The notes beneath the pieces are model-generated. The model was not told where the DNA came from. It did not search any database and was given only the letters and a program-made list of their open reading frames with translations. A DNA stretch of 64,000 nucleotides, taken from positions 186,001-250,000 of the forward strand of contig NZ_JACCBW010000003.1 in NCBI RefSeq assembly GCF_013410035.1. The letters run 5' to 3'. Within the stretch, counting starts at the first letter, position 1. Every line of letters starts with the position of its first letter. Origin of the DNA: Nocardioides cavernae. GTDB lineage: Bacteria; Actinomycetota; Actinomycetes; Propionibacteriales; Nocardioidaceae. Positions 15,296-25,933 of this stretch are shown piece by piece. The position numbers and the translations under genes were made by a program.

Positions 15296-16819
15296 TCAGA
15301 TGTCGCGGAAGGTCTCGATGTTGGCGCCGAGCTCGTTGAGCCGCTCCGCGAGGTCCTCGTAGCCGCGGTGGATGACGTAGGTCGAGCGCAGCACGCTGCG
15401 ACCCTTCGAGGCGAGCATCGCGATCAGCAGCACGACGGCCGGGCGCAGCGCGGGCGGGCACACGATCTCCGCGCCCGAGAAGTGCGTCGGGCCCTCGACG
15501 AGCACCCGGTGCGGGTCGAGGAGCTTGACCTGGGCGCCGAGCTTGTTGAGCTCGGTGAAGTAGATCGCCCGGTTCTCGTAGACCCAGTCGTGCAGGAGGG
15601 TCTGCCCGTCGGCGACGGCGGCGATGACCGCGAAGAACGGCAGGTTGTCGATGTTGAGCCCCGGGAACGGCATCGGGTGGATCTTGTCGAGCGGCGCGTG
15701 CAGCTCGGAGGGGTGCGTCGTGATGTCGACCAGGCGGGTCTCGCCGTTGAGGGCGTCGTACTCCTCGGACCGGTCGTAGCGGAAGCCCATCTCCTCGAGC
15801 GTGGCCAGCTCGATCTCGAGGAACTCGATCGGCACCCGCCGGATGGTGATCGACGACTTCGTCACGATGGCGGCGGCGAGCAGCGACATCGCCTCGATCG
15901 GGTCCTCGGCGGGCGCGTAGTCGACGTCGACGTCGATCGAGGAGCGGCCGGTGACCCGCAGCGTGGTCGTGCCGATGCCCTGCACGTCGACGCCGAGCTT
16001 CTGCAGGTAGAAGCAGAGGTCCTGGACCATGTAGTTGGACGAGGCGTTGCGGATGACGGTGGTGCCGGGGTGCAGCGCGGCCGCCATGAGCGCGTTCTCG
16101 GTGACGGTGTCGCCGCGCTCGGTGAGCACGATCGGCCGCTCGGGCTCGATCGCCCGGTTGACGCGCGCGTGGTAGGCGCCGTCGGTCGCCTTGACCTCGA
16201 GGCCGAAGGGCCTCAGGGCGGTCATGTGCGGCTCGACGGTGCGGGTGCCGAGGTTGCAGCCGCCGGCGTAGGGGAGCTCGAACTCCTCGGTCCGGTGCAG
16301 CAGGGGGCCGAGGAACATGATCACCGAGCGGGTGCGGCGGGCGGCGCCCTCGTCGATCTGCGAGAGGTCGAGGTGCGGCGGCGGGACGATCTCGAGGTCG
16401 TTGTCCGCGTTGAGCCAGCGGGTCGCCACGCCCAGCGAGTTGAGCACCTCGAGCAGGCGGTTGACCTCCTCGATCCGCGCGACCTTGCGCAGCGTCGTAC
16501 GCCCCTTGTTGAGCAGCGAGGCGCACAGCAGCGCGACGCCGGCGTTCTTGGAGGTCTTCACGTCGATGGAGCCCGAGAGCGTGGTCGGCCCGTCGACCCG
16601 CAGGTGCGTGGGCCCGGCACCGAGCGCGACGATCTCCGAGTCGAGGGCGGCGCCGATGCGCGCCAGCATCTCGAGGGAGAGGTTCTGGTGGCCCTTCTCG
16701 ATCCGGTTGATCGCACTCTGGCTCGTGCCGAGGAGGTCGGCGAGCTGGTGCTGGGTGAGACCGCGGTGCTTGCGCGCGTCGCGGATGAGGTTGCCGATGC
16801 GGCCCTTGTAGTCAGCCAT
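15296..16819 (-). CDS. XRE helix-turn-helix fused to MurA (enolpyruvyl transferase)
   Basis: A 507-residue fusion. Residues 8-62 are an XRE-type DNA-binding domain (GLTQHQLADLLGTSQSAINRIEKG). Residues about 70-505 form the MurA fold, which transfers enolpyruvyl from PEP to UDP-GlcNAc in the first step of peptidoglycan synthesis. K91 in TSKNA and C188 in AGGCNLGTRTVEPH match the MurA lysine and PEP-binding cysteine; ENRAIYFTELNKLGA corresponds to the conserved arginine loop. The ATG at 16819 (MADYKG) is preferred over GTG 16828, and neither has a ribosome site. Known in actinobacteria as a second MurA-like protein; whether it is enzyme, regulator or both is open. Confidence 0.88.
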   Translation of the reverse strand: MADYKGRIGNLIRDARKHRGLTQHQLADLLGTSQSAINRIEKGHQNLSLEMLARIGAALDSEIVALGAGPTHLRVDGPTTLSGSIDVKTSKNAGVALLCASLLNKGRTTLRKVARIEEVNRLLEVLNSLGVATRWLNADNDLEIVPPPHLDLSQIDEGAARRTRSVIMFLGPLLHRTEEFELPYAGGCNLGTRTVEPHMTALRPFGLEVKATDGAYHARVNRAIEPERPIVLTERGDTVTENALMAAALHPGTTVIRNASSNYMVQDLCFYLQKLGVDVQGIGTTTLRVTGRSSIDVDVDYAPAEDPIEAMSLLAAAIVTKSSITIRRVPIEFLEIELATLEEMGFRYDRSEEYDALNGETRLVDITTHPSELHAPLDKIHPMPFPGLNIDNLPFFAVIAAVADGQTLLHDWVYENRAIYFTELNKLGAQVKLLDPHRVLVEGPTHFSGAEIVCPPALRPAVVLLIAMLASKGRSVLRSTYVIHRGYEDLAERLNELGANIETFRDI

Positions 16820-16830
16820 GCCGACCACGG

Positions 16831-16848
16831 TATCTCAGATATGAGATA
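16831..16848 (-). promoter_or_regulatory. Palindromic operator at start of XRE-MurA gene
   Basis: TATCTCA-GATA-TGAGATA is a perfect 7-4-7 inverted repeat, AT-rich in GC-rich DNA, 11 bases before the ATG. Its size fits an XRE-family operator, and it overlaps where the -10 element or transcript start must lie. With no ribosome site after it, the mRNA may be nearly leaderless. Autoregulation is inferred. Confidence 0.65.
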
Positions 16849-16934
16849 AAGCCAGTCGTGGCCGCGCCCGGCGCGTCCGGGCCGACCCGCCCTACGGGGG
16901 AGGGGGGCTCGGAGCTGCGTGGCAGGATCCGAGC

Positions 16935-17951
16935 ATGCGCGCAACCACCATCCACGCCCCCGGTGACATCCGCTTCGAGGAGGTCCCCGACCCGCGGATC
17001 GAGGAGCCCACCGACGCGATCGTCAAGGTCGTCGCGGGCTGCATCTGCGGCTCCGACCTCTGGCCCTACCGCGGGGAGAACGACGTCACCGCCGGCTCGA
17101 CGATCGGCCACGAGTGCGTCGGCATCGTCGAGGAGGTCGGCTCGGCCGTCTCCACGACCAAGGTCGGCGACTTCGTCATCGTCCCGTTCTGCCACTGCGA
17201 CAACACGTGCGTCCACTGCGCCGCGGGGGTGCAGTCCGCGTGCGTCAACCTCGGCATCACGCAGAGCGGGCAGGGGGAGTACGCCCGCGTGACGCAGGCC
17301 GACGGCAGCCTCGTCGCGACCGACGGCATGCCCGACGACCACCTCGTCCCCTCGCTGCTGGCGCTCACCGACGTGATGGCCACCGGCTGGCACGCGGCCG
17401 TCGCCGCGGGCGTGCAGCCCGGCCACACGACCGTCGTGGTCGGCGACGGCGCCGTCGGCCTCAGCGGCGTGCTCGCCGCGGCCCAGATGGGCGCGGAGCG
17501 CGTCATCGCGATGTCGCGTCACGAGCCGCGCCAGGAGATCGCCCGCGCCTTCGGCGCGACGCACGTCGTGGCCGAGCGTGGCAAGGAGGGCGAGGCGATC
17601 CTCGCCGACCTCACCGATGGGGTGGGCGCCGACTCCGTGCTCGAGTGCGTCGGCACCGACGGCGCGATGAAGACCGCGTTCGCCGTCGCCCGGCCCGGCG
17701 CCACCGTCGGCTTCGTCGGGGTGCCGCACGGCGTCGAGCTCCCGGTGCGACGGATGTTCCAGAAGAACGTCGGCCTGGCCGGCGGCATGGCGCCGGTGCG
17801 TCGCTACCTGCCCGACCTGCTCGACCGCGTGCTGTCCGGCGCGATCGACCCCGGCCGGGTCTTCGACCTGACGCTGCCGATGGCGGAGTCGGCCGAGGGC
17901 TACCGCGCGATGGACGAGCGCCGCGCGATCAAGGTCCTGCTCCAGCCGTGA
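16935..17951 (+). CDS. Zinc-dependent alcohol dehydrogenase family protein
   Basis: A 338-residue medium-chain dehydrogenase. The catalytic zinc ligands are seen in CGSD (C39 region) and GHE (about 59-61). The structural zinc site has C-x2-C pairs in the HCDNTCVHC segment (about 91-99) with a later C. The NAD(P) site is VVGDGAVGLSG (about 162-172). It appears intact, but its substrate is unknown. It overlaps the following PhoD-like gene by four bases (GTGA), suggesting joint expression. Confidence 0.92.
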   Translation: MRATTIHAPGDIRFEEVPDPRIEEPTDAIVKVVAGCICGSDLWPYRGENDVTAGSTIGHECVGIVEEVGSAVSTTKVGDFVIVPFCHCDNTCVHCAAGVQSACVNLGITQSGQGEYARVTQADGSLVATDGMPDDHLVPSLLALTDVMATGWHAAVAAGVQPGHTTVVVGDGAVGLSGVLAAAQMGAERVIAMSRHEPRQEIARAFGATHVVAERGKEGEAILADLTDGVGADSVLECVGTDGAMKTAFAVARPGATVGFVGVPHGVELPVRRMFQKNVGLAGGMAPVRRYLPDLLDRVLSGAIDPGRVFDLTLPMAESAEGYRAMDERRAIKVLLQP

Positions 17952-19750
17952 GCGCGCTGCGACTCGGACCGCTCCTGCGCTACGTCGACGAGACGTCGGC
18001 CGCCGTCTGGGTCGAGACCGAGAGCGCGGCGACCGTCACCGTCACCCGCGGCACGACCTCGGCCAGCGCGCGTACGTTCCTGGTCCACGGCCACCACTAC
18101 GCGCTCGTCGAGCTCGGCGGCCTCGCGCCCGGGAGCAGCGAGGCCTACACGGTCGACGTCGACGGCTCGCGGGTGTGGCCGGAGCCCGACTCGCCGTTCC
18201 CCGCGCCCGTCATCGCCACGCTCGAGGCCGGCCGGCCGCTGCACCTCGCGTTCGGCTCGTGCCGCACGTCGGTGTCGCACGACGAGAAGGGCAACAACCT
18301 CCACGGGGTGGACGCGCTGCGGGCCTGGGCCCTGCGCGTCGCCGACCAGGTCGACCCCGCGGACCTCGACGACCCCGACCTCGCGCCGGGGCGGCTGCCC
18401 GACCTGGTGCTCTTCCTCGGCGACCAGGTCTACGCCGACGAGACGACCGACGAGATGCGCGCGTTCATCGAGGCGCGCCGCGACATCGACCAGCCGCCGT
18501 GGACCGAGCTGAAGGACTACGAAGAGTACGCCCACCTCTACTGGCTGGCCTGGTCCGACCACGCCAACCGCTGGCTCCTGTCCACCGTCCCGAGCGCGAT
18601 GATCTTCGACGACCACGACATCCGCGACGACTGGAACACCTCGCTGGAGTGGCGGCGCGAGATGGAGTCCACGTCGTGGTGGCACGGCCGCATCGTCGCA
18701 GGGCTCGCGTCGTACTGGGTCTACCAGCACCTCGGCAACCTCTCACCCGCCGCGCGTGAGCAGGACGAGGTGTACGCCGCCGTCCGCGCCCACACGGGCG
18801 ACGAGAGCGGGGAGCACGACCTCGGACCGCTGCTCGACGCGTTCGCCGAGCGGGTGGACCAGGAGCCGGAGACCTACCGCTGGAGCTACACCCGCGACTT
18901 CGACACCCAGGCCCGGCTCGTGGTCGTCGACTCGCGCGCGGCGCGCCGGCTCGAACCGGACGACCGGGCGATGCTGGACGCGGACGAGTCGGCGTGGCTC
19001 GACCAGCAGCTGCGCGGCGACGTCGACCACCTCCTGGTCGGGACCTCGCTGCCGTTCCTGCTGGCGCGCGGTCTCCACCACCTCGAGGCCTTCAGCGAGG
19101 CCCTCGCGGACGGAGCGTGGGGCGAGCGCGGGGGCCGGCTCGGCGAGAAGCTGCGCCAGACCGTGGACCTCGAGCACTGGGGTGCGTTCCAGCACAGCTT
19201 CCAGCAGGTGGCCCACCAGGCGATGGAGGTCGCGGCAGGGGAGCGCGGACGCGCTCCGTCGACCGTGACGTTCCTGTCCGGCGACGTGCACCACAGCTAC
19301 GTCAGCGAGGCGCGACCCGCGAAGGGCGGTCCGCGGCTCACCTCGACGGTGCTGCAGGCGGTCTGCTCGCCGATCCGCAACCCGCTCTCGCGCAACATGC
19401 GGTTCGCGACGGCGGTGCTGTCGTACGGCGTGGCGGGGCCCGTCGGACGGCTCGCGGCCCGCTCGACCAAGGTGCCCGACGCGCCGCTGACGTGGACCTA
19501 CGCCGAGGGACCGTGGTTCGACAACAACCTGGCCTTCCTCCGGCTGGCCGGGCGGGGACTGCGGATGTGGTGGGTCACCGGCGAGGTGGTCGACGACCAC
19601 GCGCGTCCGCGGCTGGCGAAGGTGGAGGCCTACGAGATCGACGAGCACGGCGACCCGCCGCCGCGCCAGGGCGTCGTCGCCAAGGCCCGGCACCGGATCC
19701 GCCAGCGGGTGCGCCGGCGTACGACGGGTGGACCCGTCACGCAGCGCTGA
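17948..19750 (+). CDS. PhoD-like alkaline phosphatase D family protein
   Basis: A 600-residue metallophosphatase. The N-terminal 90 residues are a beta-rich fibronectin-like domain. The catalytic part has FGSCR (about 101), FLGDQVYADE (about 156), IFDDHDIRDDWN (about 219) and SGDVHHSY (about 442), the metal ligands of PhoD enzymes. No Tat signal peptide is present, unlike secreted PhoD, so this is likely a cytoplasmic member. The C terminus is arginine-rich. Start GTG overlaps the dehydrogenase stop. Its natural phosphodiester substrate is unknown. Confidence 0.88.
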   Translation: MSALRLGPLLRYVDETSAAVWVETESAATVTVTRGTTSASARTFLVHGHHYALVELGGLAPGSSEAYTVDVDGSRVWPEPDSPFPAPVIATLEAGRPLHLAFGSCRTSVSHDEKGNNLHGVDALRAWALRVADQVDPADLDDPDLAPGRLPDLVLFLGDQVYADETTDEMRAFIEARRDIDQPPWTELKDYEEYAHLYWLAWSDHANRWLLSTVPSAMIFDDHDIRDDWNTSLEWRREMESTSWWHGRIVAGLASYWVYQHLGNLSPAAREQDEVYAAVRAHTGDESGEHDLGPLLDAFAERVDQEPETYRWSYTRDFDTQARLVVVDSRAARRLEPDDRAMLDADESAWLDQQLRGDVDHLLVGTSLPFLLARGLHHLEAFSEALADGAWGERGGRLGEKLRQTVDLEHWGAFQHSFQQVAHQAMEVAAGERGRAPSTVTFLSGDVHHSYVSEARPAKGGPRLTSTVLQAVCSPIRNPLSRNMRFATAVLSYGVAGPVGRLAARSTKVPDAPLTWTYAEGPWFDNNLAFLRLAGRGLRMWWVTGEVVDDHARPRLAKVEAYEIDEHGDPPPRQGVVAKARHRIRQRVRRRTTGGPVTQR

Positions 19751-19771
19751 GCGCTGCCGGGGGCGCGGTGC

Positions 19772-19918
19772 TCAGAGGGTGCTGAGCACCCGGTCGCGCC
19801 CGTGGACGCAGTCGCAGCTGTCCGAGCACGGCAGGTAGGTGTGCCGGCCGTGGCCGCAGGCGCTGCACGGCAGGTCGTGCGACAGGTGCACCGCGTTGGT
19901 CTCGACGGTGTCCCACAT
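19772..19918 (-). CDS. Small cysteine-rich protein, 48 aa
   Basis: Begins MWDTVETNAVHLSHDL and carries CSACGHGRHTYLPCSDSCDC, five or six cysteines with a histidine in a pattern suited to one or two metal sites. Although the frame stays open upstream, the upstream part is arginine/proline-rich and unlike protein, so ATG 19918 is chosen. No known family was recognised. It may be a small zinc-ribbon regulator. It converges with the PhoD gene. Confidence 0.6.
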   Translation of the reverse strand: MWDTVETNAVHLSHDLPCSACGHGRHTYLPCSDSCDCVHGRDRVLSTL

Positions 19919-19994
19919 GGTGTTGCCCCCACTCGATCGGCGTCCCGCAGCCCTCCTGCGGGTGCTCTCGAGGGTCGCACCGGAGCGCGCCCGG

Positions 19995-20053
19995 ATGGCG
20001 CGAACGGGAGCAGGATTGCCCGATCTGGGGCACGAATGACCCGTTCGGGCCAT
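19995..20053. repeat. Inverted repeat with 31-nt loop
   Basis: ATGGCGCGAACGGG (19995-20008) pairs with CCCGTTCGGGCCAT (20040-20053), 13 of 14 positions. It lies in the 204-bp gap between two divergent genes, so it is a candidate regulatory structure. No gene is seen in the gap. Confidence 0.5.
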
Positions 20054-20122
20054 GGCCGTGGTCCCATCGCGCGGGCCCGATGGGGCCATCCGCCCGCCTC
20101 GACCGGGCCTAGGATCGCGGCC

Positions 20123-21232
20123 ATGGCCGCCGACCTCCTACTCACGCCGCAGCAGGCCCGGCGCATCGCCGTACGCGCGCAGCTGCTGTCCGCGCATAGG
20201 CCCGCGGACGCGCTGGAGACGATCCGGCACCTCGGCTTCCTGCAGGTCGACCTGACCAACGTCGTCGCGCAGCACCCGGACCTCGCGCTGTGGAGCCGGC
20301 TGGGGGAGGCCTACGACCCCGGGGACCTCGAAGAGCTGGTCGGCGACGGGGCGCTGGTCGAGCACAGGGCCCACCTGCTGCCGGGCGAGGACATCGCGCT
20401 GCACCGCGCCGACATGGACCTGTGGCCGGGTGAGCCGCCGCTGAAGGAGTGGCAGGAGGACCTGCGCGACTGGGTAGCCGCGAACGACGCCTGCCGTCGC
20501 GAGATCCTCGCGCTGCTCCGGGCGGAGGGGCCGACCGCCGCCCGGGACCTTCCGGACACCTGCGAGGTGCCGTGGCGCTCGACCGGCTGGACCGACAACA
20601 AGAACGTCATGAAGCTCCTCGAGTGCCTGGAGTCGCGCGGCGAGGTCGCCGTCGCCACCCGCGAGGGTCGCGAGCGCCGCTGGGACCTGGCCTCGCGCGT
20701 CCACCCCGGCGACCCGGCCGTGCCCGTCGCCGAGGCGCACCGCACCCTCGCCTCGCGCCGGCTCCGCGCCCTCGGCATCGCCCGCCCGCGCGCGTTGGAG
20801 GCGTGGGACGAGCGCCACCCGGTGCGCGACACCGGCCTGGGCGCCCGCGTCGAGGGCGTACGCGGCACGTGGCGCGTGGACCCCGACCGACTCGCCGACC
20901 TCGATGCCTTCGAGGGGCGCACGGCCGTGCTGTCTCCCCTCGACCGGCTGGTGTTCGACCGCAAGCGGATGGAGGACCTGTTCGCCTTCGACTACCAGCT
21001 GGAGATGTACAAGCCGGCCGCCACGCGCCGGTGGGGCTACTGGGCGATGCCGGTCCTCGACGGCGACGAGCTCGTCGGGAAGGTCGACGCCACCGCGGAC
21101 CGCGACGGCGGGGTGCTGATCGTGGACGCCGTGCACGAGGACGGCGACTGGTCGCGGTCGCGGCGGGCCCGCGTGGACGCCGAGGTCGACGCGCTCGCGG
21201 CGTGGCTGGGGCTCGAGGTCGCGCGCGCCTGA
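20123..21232 (+). CDS. YcaQ-like DNA glycosylase (HTH_42 superfamily)
   Basis: A 369-residue protein of the winged-helix glycosylase superfamily that includes AlkZ and YcaQ, which excise alkylated bases and unhook interstrand crosslinks. The N-terminal helices include LTPQQARRIAVRAQLL. The catalytic strand reads LGFLQVDLTNVV, giving the Q-x-D signature of the YcaQ-like clade rather than Q-x-Q of AlkZ. The beta motif near the C terminus (LSPLDRLVFDRKRMEDLFAFDYQLEMY, then KRR-type RRWGYWAMPVL) is typical. The start is the ATG at 20123. No antibiotic cluster is nearby, so a housekeeping repair role is likely. Confidence 0.85.
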   Translation: MAADLLLTPQQARRIAVRAQLLSAHRPADALETIRHLGFLQVDLTNVVAQHPDLALWSRLGEAYDPGDLEELVGDGALVEHRAHLLPGEDIALHRADMDLWPGEPPLKEWQEDLRDWVAANDACRREILALLRAEGPTAARDLPDTCEVPWRSTGWTDNKNVMKLLECLESRGEVAVATREGRERRWDLASRVHPGDPAVPVAEAHRTLASRRLRALGIARPRALEAWDERHPVRDTGLGARVEGVRGTWRVDPDRLADLDAFEGRTAVLSPLDRLVFDRKRMEDLFAFDYQLEMYKPAATRRWGYWAMPVLDGDELVGKVDATADRDGGVLIVDAVHEDGDWSRSRRARVDAEVDALAAWLGLEVARA

Positions 21233-21260
21233 CCCGCGCCCCGCGTCCCCTGCGGGCGGG

Positions 21261-22061
21261 TCAGGAGGCGTCGAGGCCGAGGGCCTCCGCCAGTCGCTCG
21301 GGATCGGCGACCGCGAGGGTCGCCCCGGGGTGCCGGATCGCCCCGGTCGGGTCGATGGCGGGGACGGGCTCGTGGAAGGTCAGGCAGAGCGCGCGCTCAC
21401 CGTTGGTGGTGAACGAGACGCCACGATCGGTCAGCGACAGGTGCGGCGGTCCGGCGGTGCGGTGCCACCGGAAGCCGCCGGTCACCTCGGTGGAGGCGAT
21501 GTTGCTGCGCGGGGTGACCAGCCGCCACGGCCCGTAGCGGACGTAGAGCCACTGCGGCCCGAGCTCGACGGTGGTCGTCGCGGGCGTGACGCCGAACGCG
21601 CGCGCGGGGAGGGCGTACGCCGGGGCGAACGCGAAGTCGAAGGCCTCGACCGCGTCCGGGGCGACGTCACCGCCGCCGGTCCTGCCGACGAGCCGCCGCA
21701 GGGCGCCGGCCGCGGGGACGCGGTAGGGCTGGAGGACGGCCGCGGCCGGAGCGGCGACCCGCAGCACGGCCCGGCTCCCGCCGCCCGGCGCCGGGAGCAC
21801 GTGGTGGTCCATCCGGACGGCGGCGGGACCTCGTCCCACCGACCACGTCCACGAGCGCAGGTCCGCGTCGAGGTCGGTGACCCGGAAGTCGACCGCCACG
21901 CCGGCCGGGCCGTGCACGCGTCCCGTCGTGCCCGTCACGAGCGCGGGGTCGTCGGCGTCGACGTGCTGGATGAGCGGTGCCCACGTGGACCAGGTGTCGG
22001 GGTCGGTGAACTGGCGCCACACCTCGTCGGCGTGCGCGGGACCTCGGGCCTCGACGAGCAC
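21261..22061 (-). CDS. SRPBCC-type domain plus uncharacterised C-terminal domain
   Basis: A 266-residue protein. The first 125 residues look like the helix-grip (START/polyketide cyclase) fold: ARGPAHADEVWRQFTDPDTWSTWAPLIQHV, then RMDHHVLPAPGG. The last 120 residues (FDFAFAPAYALPARAFGVTPATTTVELGPQWLYVRYGPWRLVT, then STEVTGGFRW) resemble a PH-like beta domain found alone in other actinobacteria. The GTG start follows the flavin-type gene stop by three bases. Ligand unknown; the two-domain reading is by eye. Confidence 0.65.
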   Translation of the reverse strand: MLVEARGPAHADEVWRQFTDPDTWSTWAPLIQHVDADDPALVTGTTGRVHGPAGVAVDFRVTDLDADLRSWTWSVGRGPAAVRMDHHVLPAPGGGSRAVLRVAAPAAAVLQPYRVPAAGALRRLVGRTGGGDVAPDAVEAFDFAFAPAYALPARAFGVTPATTTVELGPQWLYVRYGPWRLVTPRSNIASTEVTGGFRWHRTAGPPHLSLTDRGVSFTTNGERALCLTFHEPVPAIDPTGAIRHPGATLAVADPERLAEALGLDAS

Positions 22062-22064
22062 GGC

Positions 22065-22547
22065 TCAGAGGATGACGGTGTCGTTGTCGCCGAGGTCGGG
22101 GGTGCTGTCGCCCACGAGCCCCTTGGCGAGCTGGATGGCGGCCTTGACCTTGCCGGGGGACTCCCAGTACTCGGCCGTCGCCCCGTCGATCTCGAGCAGC
22201 ACGTTGTCCGGGTCGTCCGGACCGCCGGACATGAACGCCCCGGCCGACGCGTCCCACAGCTCACGCAGCTTCTCGCGGTCCTCGCTCACCCGCGCCGTGC
22301 CCGACAACGACACCCACCCGGCGTTGCTTGAGTAGGAGACGTTGACCCGGGGGTCCGCCTCGATCGCGGCGACCTTGTCCGAGCTCCGCTCGGTGAGGAA
22401 CCAGGTCGTGCCGGGCTCGTCGAAGTCCTGGGTGCCCATCGGCGTCGAGACGAGCGCGCCCTGCAGCGACGTGTAGGTGAGCACGGCGATGCGCGTCTCC
22501 TTCATGATCTCGGCAACGGTCGCGATCTGGTCGTCGTGTGTGGTCAT
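22065..22547 (-). CDS. Pyridoxamine 5'-phosphate oxidase-fold protein (GSP26 type)
   Basis: A 160-residue split-barrel flavin-binding protein like general stress protein 26. It has a RIAVLTYTSLQGALVSTPMG first strand, the TWFLTERSSDKVAAIEADPRVNVSY segment that contacts FMN, and GWVSLSGTARVSEDREKLRELWD. Such proteins often bind FMN or F420; catalysis is unproven. It is the first gene of a pair with the SRPBCC gene and is divergent from the UvrA-like gene. Confidence 0.88.
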   Translation of the reverse strand: MTTHDDQIATVAEIMKETRIAVLTYTSLQGALVSTPMGTQDFDEPGTTWFLTERSSDKVAAIEADPRVNVSYSSNAGWVSLSGTARVSEDREKLRELWDASAGAFMSGGPDDPDNVLLEIDGATAEYWESPGKVKAAIQLAKGLVGDSTPDLGDNDTVIL

Positions 22548-22689
22548 GGCACCGACGGTCGCACGGTGGACAAACCCTCCACACCATCCCGAGGGACGGG
22601 GCCGTCACATCGGGGCGCCGGGGCCCGTCGTACTGGCAGGATTGGCCGCGATCGAGCAGGCAGCACGGACACCCGGGGAGATGCCCAGC

Positions 22690-25053
<2,364 letters not shown>

Positions 25054-25079
25054 GGTCGATCCCGGCTGGGAACCTGTGC

Positions 25080-25871
25080 TCAGGCCTGGCAGACCGGGCA
25101 CCAGAACAGGCGCCGGGCGGCGATCATCGTGTCCAGCACCGCCGTCCCGCAGACACGGCACGGCAGCCCCGCCCGGCCGTACACGTAGTGGGCGTCCACG
25201 CGCCGCGGCCGTCCGGCGGGGCGCTCGCGGTCCTCGGGCCGCGTGGTGACGATGCGACCCGCGCGGACGCCGGCGCGCAGCAGCACGACGAGGTCGTCCC
25301 AGAGCGCGTGCAGCACGGCGGCGTCGTGGTCGCGTCCGGGACGGTACGGCTCGAGCCGCTGCCGGAACAGCACCTCGGCGCGGTAGACGTTGCCGACCCC
25401 GGCGACGACGGACTGGTCCATCAGGAGGGTGGCGACGGGGGCCCGGCTGCGCAGCACGCGCGCCACGAACGCCTCCCGGTCGGGGCGACGACGCAGCGGG
25501 TCGGGACCGAGCCTGGCGAGCACCGCCTTCCGCTCCCCGTCGGTCATCACCTCGCACGCGGTGGGGCCACGCAGCTCGAGCCAGTGACCGGCGCCCTGGA
25601 GCCGCAGACGCAGGGCGCCGCGGGGGAGCGGTGCGGGCAGGGCGCCGTCGCGGAACGTGCCGTAGAGGCCGAGGTGCACGTGCAGCCAGAGGTCGTCGTA
25701 CTGGTGGAAGAGGTGCTTGCCCCACGCGTCGGTGCGGGTCAGGACGCGCCCGTCGAGCAGCGCGGCGCCGTCCTCGAACCGTCCCTGCGGGCTGTCGGCG
25801 GACACGCGCTCACCGCCCAGCAGCCGGGCGTGGCGGCGGGCGAGACGGTGGATGGTGTGGCCTTCGGGCAC
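25080..25871 (-). CDS. Fpg/Nei family DNA glycosylase (Nei2 type)
   Basis: A 263-residue bifunctional glycosylase/AP lyase for oxidised bases. After the initiator comes the catalytic PEGHTIHRLA, so GTG 25871 is the start; upstream in-frame codons would bury the N-terminal proline. The helix-two-turn-helix is LMDQSVVAGVGNVYRAEVLF (about 153-172). The C-terminal zinc finger is CRVCGTAVLDTMIAARRLFWCPVC. Divergent from the methyltransferase gene with 62 bp between starts. Confidence 0.92.
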   Translation of the reverse strand: MPEGHTIHRLARRHARLLGGERVSADSPQGRFEDGAALLDGRVLTRTDAWGKHLFHQYDDLWLHVHLGLYGTFRDGALPAPLPRGALRLRLQGAGHWLELRGPTACEVMTDGERKAVLARLGPDPLRRRPDREAFVARVLRSRAPVATLLMDQSVVAGVGNVYRAEVLFRQRLEPYRPGRDHDAAVLHALWDDLVVLLRAGVRAGRIVTTRPEDRERPAGRPRRVDAHYVYGRAGLPCRVCGTAVLDTMIAARRLFWCPVCQA

Positions 25872-25933
25872 GCGGCGATCGTCGCCGACGAGACCAAGCG
25901 GCGGGCACACCCCTCGGGTGCCAGACTCGTGCC

